Source: Kitagawia praeruptora
Lineage: Eukaryota > Streptophyta > Magnoliopsida > Apiales > Apiaceae
Direction of reading: 5' to 3'
NCBI GenBank assembly: GCA_037693485.1
Contig: CM075352.1
Coordinates: 26,010,001-26,074,000 of the forward strand
DNA: 64,000 nucleotides
This document shows, piece after piece, positions 56,481 to 64,000 of the stretch; within the stretch, counting starts at the first letter, position 1, and every line of letters begins with the position of its first letter. A program made the position numbers and the translations under genes. A model generated the notes under the pieces. It was not told the DNA's origin, did not search any database, and worked only from the letters and a program-made list of their open reading frames with translations.

Positions 56481-57107
56481 ATGTCTTACTGAGAAAGGGA
56501 AAGTAACTATGTATTAGCCCATTAATCAGTCACGTGGAGTCGTGGGTAGTTACTTTTTAGTGGCTGTAAATCGTGGAGGTAAAATCCCAATTAATTCGGT
56601 CCACTAATCTTGATAGTAACCTGTGTGCTGTAACAAATTCATTAGTAATTTTGAGAGGATGACAGTAGGTTTTGCTTGATAGTAATATCATTGCAAAAAC
56701 ATACTGTCACCATTAAGCAATTTATACAATTTCCTTTAAATTTCATGACAGAGACTTTTTCAATTGTGTCATCTAAGAAACTTGCTGTCAAGGCATTTCG
56801 TGACAGCATCTTCACTTATTGACAGCAACTTAGGCGGAAATAATTAATGTCATGAATTTTAATCGACTTTGCCTATTGCTTAAGCGAAAATTACCACGTA
56901 GCATTTTAATCGATTTAGGCACATATTTGTTGGTTTTAGGCACACATCCACAAACATCCATACACACAGACAGTCAACTTAACAACTATTTACAGAAGGA
57001 TAAAGGTAAGGAAGATGAACAACATGCAAAACACTGGAAGAATGAAATGATGAACTTTTCATTAAAAAAAACTTGAAAACAAAAAAATAGTTCTTAAGAA
57101 CTAAACA
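56481..57107. other. Non-coding spacer of the copia element, TGACAG-rich
   Basis: No ORF of note. The hexamer TGACAG or its complement CTGTCA occurs repeatedly (about 56455, 56658, 56705, 56748, 56782, 56798, 56819). On the minus strand it separates the small ORF from the env-like ORF. Confidence 0.45.
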
Positions 57108-57311
57108 TCATTTTTTATTAAGCTCTTCAAGAGCTTCCACCAGTAGCTGCTCAACGACCTTTGCAATCTCCTTCTCCTCAGTGATCCCTTTGGCATCCAG
57201 ATAAGCCTGAAGCTTATCGAAGAAAGGATCAAGAGGGTGCTCAGCAGCAGCCTCCTCATGTGGCTTGGACACTCCGGATGTAGACATTTCTCCTGCCTTC
57301 CTCTTGCTCAT
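57108..57311 (-). CDS. Small acidic ORF between pol and env-like region
   Basis: 67 residues from MSKRKAGEMSTSG (an upstream in-frame ATG at 57350 would make 80). The C-terminal half, PFFDKLQAYLDAKGITEEKE and KVVEQLLVEALEELNKK, is predicted helical and amphipathic by eye. No family was recognised. It lies in a spacer where SIRE-type elements may carry extra frames. Function unknown; it could be chance. Confidence 0.35.
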   Translation of the reverse strand: MSKRKAGEMSTSGVSKPHEEAAAEHPLDPFFDKLQAYLDAKGITEEKEIAKVVEQLLVEALEELNKK

Positions 57312-57479
57312 ATTAGACTCTAGAGTTCTTAGGGTGTTAAGTGAGAACAAAGGGTTTAGCTTTGGTCTTATTTATAACACAGTAAGTGACTCTACAGCTC
57401 CCAACTGCCTCTTTTTAATGAATTAATTTAACTTTTAAATTAAAAAGACTGACCAATACCCGTAGTCATATCAAATTAC

Positions 57480-57890
57480 ACAAGTACTTATCACTAAGCA
57501 GGCGTACGAAATAAGTTAATGTCACGTGACTACTCATTACAGAATTTAAGACAAGCATGTGATTTGAATTTAGCATAGTCATAGCAAACATGCTGTCAAG
57601 TAAACAAGTAGCACATAGGACAGTAACTTTGAAAGTTAAGGTCACGAGCTGCAATTTTAACCAAGCAGGCGTACGAAATAAGTTAATGTACTTATCACTA
57701 AGCAGGCGTACGAAATAAGTTAATGTCACGTGACTACTCATTACAGAATTTAAGACAAGCATGTGATTTGAATTTAGCATAGTCATAGAAAACATGCTAT
57801 CAAGTAAACAAGTAGCACATAGGACAGTAACTTCTCATGACAGTAACTTTGAAAGTTAAGGTCACGAGCTGCAATTTTAACCACATTGAT
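57480..57890. repeat. Tandem duplication of ~204 bp in the copia spacer
   Basis: The block GTACTTATCACTAAGCAGGC ... AAACATGCTGTCAAGTAAAC, with ...GGACAGTAACTT, occurs at about 57483 and again at 57687. A partial third piece (AAGCAGGCGTACGAAATAAG) lies at 57663. Copies are almost identical. Confidence 0.85.
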
Positions 57891-58002
57891 AAATGTAAAA
57901 ACTAGTAAGTTAACAAACCAGATTTAGCATTCCCAATTCACTTACCAACCTGTTGAAGGTTGCTTCATCTAGTGGCTTCGTAAAAATATCTGCAAGTAGC
58001 TT

Positions 58003-59892
58003 TTATGTTGGAACATAAATCAGCTTCACAGTTCCCCTTTCAACATGCTCACTTAAGAAATGATGTCTGATATCAATGTGCTTTGTCCTGGAGTGTTGAA
58101 CTGGATTGTCTGAGATAGCTATGGCACTAGTGTTATCACAATGAATAGGAATATTGGACAACTCCAAACCATAATCCATTAGCTGATTTTTCATCCAAAG
58201 AATTTGAGCACAGCAACTTCCAGCTGCGATATATTCAGCTTCTGCAGTTGAAGTAGATACAGAATGCTGCTTCTTGCTAAACCATGACACTAATCTTCCA
58301 CCCAGAAATTGACAGCTTCCTGTTGTACTTTTCCTGTCAATCTTGCATCCAGCATAGTCTGAATCCGAATAACCAACCAAGTTAAATCCAGTATCTTTAG
58401 GATACCAAAGGCCTAGGTTTGGAGTGCCTTTGAGATATCTAAAGATTCTCTTGATTGCTACTAAGTGTGATTCTTTTGGATCAGCTTGAAACCTTGCATA
58501 GAGACATGTAACAAACATGATGTCTGGTCTGCTAGCAGTTAAGTATAGCAACGATCCCACCATGCCTCTGTAGGTACTAGAATCAACTTTCTTTCCTTTA
58601 GGATCCAAATCCAGCTTGGTTGCAGTAGAGATAGGTGTCTTGGCAGGTGATGCATCTTCCATATTGAACTTTTTAAGAAGTTCCTTGACATATTTCGATT
58701 GGCTTATGAAGATACCATTATCCTTTTGATGAACTTGTAGACCTAGGAAAAATGATAGTTCTCCCATCATGCTCATCTCATACTTGCTCTTCATAAGAGA
58801 TGAAAACTTTTCACACAGCTTCTCATTTGTAGAACCAAAGATTATGTCATCAACATAAATCTGAACCAGAATGATGTCCTTGCCATGGTGCTTGTAGAAC
58901 AGTGTCTTATCCACTACACCTCTTGTAAATTGATTCTCAATGAGAAAAGTAGATAGAGTTTCATACCAAGCTCGAGGGGCTAGCTTCAATCCATAAAGTG
59001 CTTTGAACAGCTTGCAGACAAAGTCATACAACTCAGCATCCTCAAATCCAGGTGGTTGTTCGACATACACTTCCTCTTCTAATTCTCCATTAAGAAAGGC
59101 ACTTTTGACATCCATTTGGAACACTTTGAAGTTACAGTGTGCAGCATAGGCTAAAAATATCCGAATAGCTTCAAGTCTGGCAACAGGAGCAAATGTTTCA
59201 TCATAATCGATTCCTTCCTGTTGACAGTAACCTTTAGCTACTAGCCTTGCCTTGTTTCTTGTCACATTTCCACTTTCATCCAACTTGTTTCTGAAAACCC
59301 ACTTTGTGTCAACTACTGACTTCCCTTTGGGTCTAGGGACCAGCTTCCATACATTGTTTCTCTCAAATTGATTTAGCTCTTCTTGCATAGCTATCACCCA
59401 ATCTGAATCCAACAATGCTTCATCAATTGACTTTGGCTCAGTTTGAGATAGAAAACATGAGAACATGCTGTCAGCAGAAACATTTCTCCTCGTCCTTATA
59501 CCAGTAGTGGGATCACCAATGATTAGATTGCTAGTGTGATCTCTGTTCCACTTAGTGGTTCTGGGCAAGCTTCTTTCTTGATCTGCTTGATCATTTCCTC
59601 TTTGAGGGGTTGACTCTCCACCATTGATGTTTTCTCCTTCATGTTCTTCAATGTCTCCAGAATCATTCTCATTCCGATGATTAGCAGATATAGTTTGAGA
59701 TTGAGATGGAGTTTGAGTAGCATCATTGGTGTTGACAGCATTTCTTTCAAACTCAATATCCTGAGTACCAGTAGGTTCATCAACAACAATTTCTTCTTCT
59801 TCCAAATACCCTTGATTTTCAAATCTAAGAGGCTCCATTTGACCATCCTCGATCTTGCAGTCATGGGAATTTGGTTTCATCAAATGTGACAT
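58003..59892 (-). pseudogene. Copia reverse transcriptase and RNase H
   Basis: 629 open codons. RVT_2 domain: WVIAMQEELNQFERNNVWKL, TKWVFRNKLDESGNVTRNKA, KVFQMDVKSAFLNGELEEEV and the catalytic YVDDIIFG (near residue 345). RNase H: GYSDSDYAGCKIDRKSTTG, STAEAEYIA and HIDIRHHFLSEHVERG. The frame ends at a TAA directly after IYVPT, where the family normally continues about 35 residues (the KLLADIFTKPLDE remnant is readable after it). The upstream junction to integrase is also frameshifted. Domain order IN-RT-RH identifies Ty1/copia. Confidence 0.93.
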
Positions 59893-61102
59893 TCACACTT
59901 TCTTCAATGACTTTGTGATCAATGACATAGACTCTGTAGGCAGTCCTCTCCAAACCATATCCCATGAAGATGCCTTCATAAGCTTTAGCATCGAGATTTC
60001 CTTTTCTTTCATGGTTGTCAATCATCATGAAACACTTACTTCCAAATACATGAAAATACTTGACAGTAGGTTTCTTTCCTGTTAATAAATAGTAAGGAGT
60101 GTTTACATGAGTCTTGTTGATCAAGGTTCTATTCTGTGTGTAACAAGCCGTATTAATAGCTTCTGCCCAGAAGTATGTCGGTAATTTAGAATCATTCAAC
60201 ATAGTTCTCGCAGCTTCGATGAGAGTTCTGTTCTTCCTTTCTACAACTCCATTTTGTTGTGGTGTCCTGGCAGTGGAGAATTGTTGGACAATGCCTTCTT
60301 CTTTGCAGAAGTTTCCTAGTGTGGCATTTCTGAACTCAGTACTATTGTCACTTCTCAGATATTGAACTTGAGCATTGGGGGTTCTTTCAAGAACTCTTAT
60401 GTGATCAATGATTTCTTGAGCAGCTTCGTCCTTTGTCTCTAAAAACTTCACCCAAGTGTACCTTGTGTAGTCATCCACCATTACCAGGGCATATCTCTTC
60501 CTTGCAAGAGATTGAACATTTACTGGACCAAACAAATCCATGTGAATTAATTTGAGTGGCTCAGTGTTGGTATTCACTTGCTTTGATTTGTGCACAGATC
60601 TTTTCAATTTGCCCATTTGACAACCCTCACATAGTCCTTCTTAACAGAATTCTGGTTGAGGTAGTCCTCTCACTAAATCCTTCTTCATCAGAATATTCAT
60701 ATTCTTGAAATTGAGATGTGAGAGCTTCTTGTGCCAAAGCATGCTTTCACCAACTGATGTTTTGCTGTAAAAATAGTAAGCCTTGTCTTTATTGACAGAA
60801 TTTAAATCTGCAACAAATAAGCTTCCTTTCCTGACTCCTTTCAAAGAGAGGCTTCGATCTTTCTTGTGATAGATATCACAAACCATCATATCAAAATCAA
60901 CCTTGAATCCCCTGTCACTGAACTGGCTGACACTGAGTAGGTTGTGCTTCAATCCATCAACAAGAGCAATATCTTCAATGACAACATTTCCAATTTCCAA
61001 ACAGCCATATCCCACAGTGTAACCTTTGCTGTTGTCTCCAAAAGTTATGATTGGGCCGGCATTTTCCACAAAATGTGATAGCAGGGCTATATCACCAGTC
61101 AT
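59861..61102 (-). pseudogene. Copia protease remnant, GAG-pre-integrase and integrase
   Basis: 61102-60641: protease-integrase linker (SRHMTGDIALLSHF, MLWHKKLSHLNFKNMNILMK). 60616-59861: integrase core with the Asp of HMDLFGPV, LRSDNSTEF (Ser where Gly is usual) and the Glu of PQQNGVVERKNRTLIEAART. The His-His-Cys-Cys finger is spread over the linker and a block after a TAA at about 60641. A further frameshift separates integrase from reverse transcriptase near 59880. Upstream, the protease active-site Asp-Ser is followed directly by TGA (61115-61117), with a TAG at 61145-61147. Confidence 0.9.
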
Positions 61103-61173
61103 GTGCCTGGAGCATCAACTGTCGATGATCCACATGACCTGCTTCTATTTCTTGCCCTGCAAAACAGATGATT

Positions 61174-62232
61174 TTAATTTGCATCTGGTACCCAAACACT
61201 GTTGGGTCCTGCAGTTACAGCATCATTGTTCATATCATTCTGTTTCACATTTAAATCGACACTAGAATCCTCCTGTCTGACTTCTTTTACTGTCCACTTG
61301 GTTCTAGAGTTAGACTTAGTCTTTCTCTTGGTGGAAGCTGCCTTTTTACCAACATAGGCAGGCACAGAAGTCTCAGCAGTTTCTAAATAGGAGCATCTTT
61401 CAGTAGACAGAATAGGTAGATTGAAGCAAGTACTCCTAACAATAGTTTTGCATGGCATACAGTCAATATTATTACAGACATCTATACTTCTTTGCATAAT
61501 GGGGGTTCTATGTAAGTTACCACTAACATTGGACGCATTAACCTTATCCTGTTTGGGTTTCTTACAAACAAATGTTAAATGATGAGAAGATCCACAATTG
61601 TTGCAAAGCTTCCTAGGGGCATCCTTAACATGACTATATCCATTCTTTTTATCAATCTCTAACTTACCATTCCTATTCTTAGGCTTGTAGGCATTTGCTT
61701 TGACAGTATGTTCTGAAGTTGCTGTCGAGCCACCCTTGACAGTACCTTTCTTTGCCTCTATCGTGACAGCAGGTTTGAAAGTTGCTGTCTTGGGTTCTCT
61801 CTTGACAGTATCTTTTGAAGTTTCCGTCCCATCCTTATTGTCAGCTACTTTAGAACATTCTATCTGATTGCTTGGTAGAGTTTCTGTCATGGGGAACTTG
61901 ACAGTATCTTTTCCTTTGCTCAGTGTGCTGTCAATGCACTCATCTTCATCAAGTAGCTCTTGTTTGATGAACAAGGAGGTTTCATCAAAATCAGCTTGAA
62001 GATTTTTAAAAATCGGATTGTTAACTCTTTTGAGAATTTGAGGTTTGACATCATCACTATCATCAAGAACAATTGCCTTTCCATGCCTTCCACCATACTC
62101 GAAACCTATTCCTACCTTTTGATTCTCAGTGTGATTATCAAGATATTCTTGGACTAACCTAGAAGAGTTTCTAAAAGCTTTGAGTTTAAACTCGTTTTCT
62201 GCAATTTGACTCCTGAGAAAATCTTCTATTTC
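61174..62232 (-). pseudogene. Copia gag, C-terminal part, 5' cut by a second copia element
   Basis: Open from the insertion point at 62232 through 61174. It starts mid-protein (EIEDFLRSQIAENEFKLKAF), has a helical region, then repeated DTVK words, and a CCHC knuckle CNNCGSSHHLTFVC near 61600-61640. The N-terminal gag domain lies beyond the inserted LTR. A one-base loss near 61180 separates it from the protease frame. Confidence 0.8.
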
Positions 62233-62983
62233 TGTTAGGAATAATTCATAAGTTGTGATGTTAAGAATAGAATTTACACATTATACTTCTTGTAATCCTG
62301 ATCTTATAAAGGATTTAGCACTGTATTTAGGATTTATGTGTAAGACAGTTATCTGTATAGTTTAGTCAGGAATGAACAGTGTATCGGAGACTACATGTCA
62401 GGAATAGAGAGCAAATCCTGATGACGGTCCAATACTGATGGTTGATCAGATACTGATGTAGTGTACAGATCCTGATATCAGTCATGTTACTGATGATGTC
62501 ATTATAGATGCTACAGAAACTGGCAAGTGCTATAAAACAGGATCGTTGTTTGAAGAACAAGCAAGAAGATATTATGAAGGAAAGAGTTTTTCTATTGAAG
62601 GAAACTATCGACTAGAAGGCAGAACATTGTCATGTATAGATTATATCTTTCTGTTATTAGTTGATAGGTAGCATTATAAATACTCTCTCAATATCATTGT
62701 AAAGAGCGTGTGTCGTGAGTAGCTTGTGACGAAGTTGTAAGTTCGAGTGCGTAGCTCTGTATAAGGTTTGTATTCGAGAGTTCGAAACAAACAGAAAGAT
62801 ATTTGTATTGTCAGCAGCTGCTAAAGGTATTGTACACCTTTGGTAGAGTTTGTATTTGATCTTATTAATACAAACAAGAGTTTGATTCATTCGTTTATTC
62901 TTGTTCATATAATCAAGCAAAAATCAGACACGATTATATAACTTGTATTCAACCCCCCCTTCTACAAGTTATTCGAGTTAACA
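62233..62983 (+). mobile_element. 5' LTR of a second Ty1/copia element
   Basis: Begins TGTTAGGAATAATTC and ends TTCGAGTTAACA (TG...CA), 751 bp, directly followed by the primer-binding site. It lies inside the gag of the older copia element. The LTR contains a cluster of CTGAT/ATCAG words (TCCTGATGACGG, ATACTGATGGTTGATCAGAT, CCTGATATCAG) around 62417-62495, partly palindromic, possibly regulatory. The 3' LTR is outside the window. Confidence 0.88.
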
Positions 62984-62984
62984 A

Positions 62985-63002
62985 TTGGTATCAGAGCAGG
63001 TT
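62985..63002 (+). promoter_or_regulatory. tRNA-iMet primer-binding site
   Basis: TTGGTATCAGAGCAGGTT one base after the LTR. TGGTATCAGAGC is complementary to the 3' end of initiator methionine tRNA, the usual copia primer. Confidence 0.9.
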
Positions 63003-63032
63003 GATTTCGAATAATCATAAAGATCTGCAATC

Positions 63033-64000
63033 ATGTCTGGTTACAAGGATGGGAATACTAAAATTCCTATGCTCAAGAGAAACGAATATACTCTATGGGA
63101 AGTAAAGATGTTGCATCATCTGGAAGCAACAGATCCTGATTATCTTGACAGAATCAGAGATGGACCTTTTGTTCCAACAAAGGTCGTTGGACAAGCAACT
63201 GTTGATGGTGTGGTTGTTCCAGAACATACAGCAGAGAAGCCAAAATCTGAATGGTCAGATAAGGACAAGGAGAATGCTCTCAAAGATGCTAAAGTGAGAA
63301 ACATATTATTCAACAGTCTTGATTCTGTTCTCACTAACTATGTTCTCTCTTGTAAAACTGCTAAGGATATATGGGACAATCTTAAGGTTCACTGTGAAGG
63401 AACTAAGCCTGTCAGGAAGAATATGAGGACATTACTTATACAACAGTATGAGTACTTTGAATCCAAGTCTGGTGAGTCACTTACTGATACCTTTGATAGG
63501 TTTACAAAACTCATTAATGAGATGGCCATGCATGGTAAATATTACGACTTGGAGGACATGAATACAAAGTTCATGAAAGCTTTGCCTGATTTCTACAATG
63601 AGAAGATATCTGCGATCGAGGAAGCTAATGATCTGGATGAGATTTCATTAGAGGCAGTATATGGAAAATTGAAAGCTTATGAACTTGACAAGCAGCAGAA
63701 GAAGAGCAGGAGTGAAGGAAAGATGAAGACTATTGCACTTACTGCTCAATCTGAAGTTAAGAAGCTTCCTGAAGAACAGCATGAAGAGATTGCTGTAAAA
63801 AATTCAAGGAAGAAGAAAAGTAAAGAAAGTTCTGAGTCAGAGACTACTGATATGGACTCTGACAACAATGATTCTGAATCTGAGATGCAAGAACTCTTTG
63901 CTATGTTTGCTAAAGCTTTCAAGAAAGGAAAATTCAACAGGAGAAGATTTAGCAAAGGACCTTTTCAAAAGAAGGAGGAGAAGAAGAGTGACAAAAGCAA
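63033..64000 (+). CDS. Gag of the second copia element (runs off the window)
   Basis: 322 intact codons from ATG 63033 (MSGYKDGNTKIPMLKRNEYT) without a stop. LWEVKMLHHLEATDPDYLD and AKDIWDNLKVHCEGT fit the copia gag N-terminal (UBN2-type) domain; GESLTDTFDRFTKLINEMAM and MNTKFMKALPDFYNEKISAI follow. The C-terminal part is Ser/Glu-rich then basic (KKGKFNRRRFSKGPFQKKEE), just before where a CCHC knuckle is expected. The frame is unbroken, unlike the older element, so this insertion is probably recent. Confidence 0.9.
   Translation, partial: MSGYKDGNTKIPMLKRNEYTLWEVKMLHHLEATDPDYLDRIRDGPFVPTKVVGQATVDGVVVPEHTAEKPKSEWSDKDKENALKDAKVRNILFNSLDSVLTNYVLSCKTAKDIWDNLKVHCEGTKPVRKNMRTLLIQQYEYFESKSGESLTDTFDRFTKLINEMAMHGKYYDLEDMNTKFMKALPDFYNEKISAIEEANDLDEISLEAVYGKLKAYELDKQQKKSRSEGKMKTIALTAQSEVKKLPEEQHEEIAVKNSRKKKSKESSESETTDMDSDNNDSESEMQELFAMFAKAFKKGKFNRRRFSKGPFQKKEEKKSDKS

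Larger units (their letters stand above)
41141..62232 (-). mobile_element. Decayed Ty1/copia element (SIRE/Maximus-like) with env-like region
   Basis: Minus-strand order: gag (62232-61174), protease, integrase, reverse transcriptase/RNase H (61102-58003), a small ORF, a long env-like region (56480 to 41555, split by a CACTA element), polypurine tract, and the start of a 3' LTR. Extra coding sequence downstream of pol is the mark of the SIRE/Maximus lineage. The 5' LTR lies beyond a second copia insertion at 62233. Numerous stops and frameshifts show that it is inactive. Excluding the CACTA element the visible part is about 11.4 kb. Confidence 0.85.

Noticed and set aside
1..64000. tRNA or rRNA genes
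   Set aside because: No cloverleaf with A and B boxes was found; the only tRNA-related sites are the copia primer-binding site and a weak B-box-like word in the SINE-like element.

Overview
The window is plant nuclear DNA, very probably from a eudicot and perhaps an asterid. The evidence is AT-rich DNA with GT-AG introns, a plant S-adenosylmethionine decarboxylase gene with its conserved upstream ORFs, an F-box/FBD/LRR gene, plant octanoyltransferase genes, and dense nested plant transposons (Helitron, hAT, CACTA, Stowaway-, Harbinger- and Mutator-like, Ty1/copia, LTR sequence). There are no bacterial-style operons. Species cannot be fixed from sequence alone.

Layout. 1-8495: three head-to-tail units of about 2.80 kb plus a 92-bp partial unit, each built from minus-strand Helitron-type ends. 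8.9-12.7 kb: a three-coding-exon F-box/FBD/LRR gene (+) with a hAT-type MITE in its last intron; a decayed F-box fragment lies at 14.15-14.54 kb. 15.05-16.55 kb: S-adenosylmethionine decarboxylase (-) with a 3-codon tiny uORF overlapping a 51-residue conserved-peptide uORF. 16.87-18.96 kb: a fragment of an endogenous caulimovirid with aphid-transmission-factor, virion-associated-protein and coat-protein genes in viral order, cut by a fold-back element. 18.96-32.23 kb: a large inverted duplication. Two arms of about 4.1 kb each carry a LIP2-type octanoyltransferase gene and end exactly at a CGAG-rich hAT-like fold-back element. The left arm also holds a 3.4-kb hAT transposon that is absent from the right arm.

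32.2-41.1 kb has no complete gene. It holds an orphan promoter/5'-leader-like block, nested MITEs, two Helitron 3' ends and a probable LTR. 41.1-62.2 kb is a decayed Ty1/copia element (-) with a long env-like region downstream of pol, of the SIRE/Maximus kind. A 9.7-kb CACTA element (42598-52321, TSD CAA) sits inside that region and carries a broken TNP2-like transposase and an intact 12-exon gene for a Ulp1-like cysteine-protease protein. At 62233 a second, apparently younger copia element (+) has inserted into the gag of the first; its LTR, primer-binding site and open gag run off the window.

The resident host functions are polyamine synthesis (SAMDC), protein lipoylation (LIP2, duplicated) and probably SCF ubiquitin ligation (F-box). 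Everything else is transposon or viral DNA. The insertion order can be read directly: the caulimovirid fragment abuts the duplication, the hAT element postdates or missed one arm, the CACTA element is younger than the copia element it split, and the second copia element also cut that copia element.
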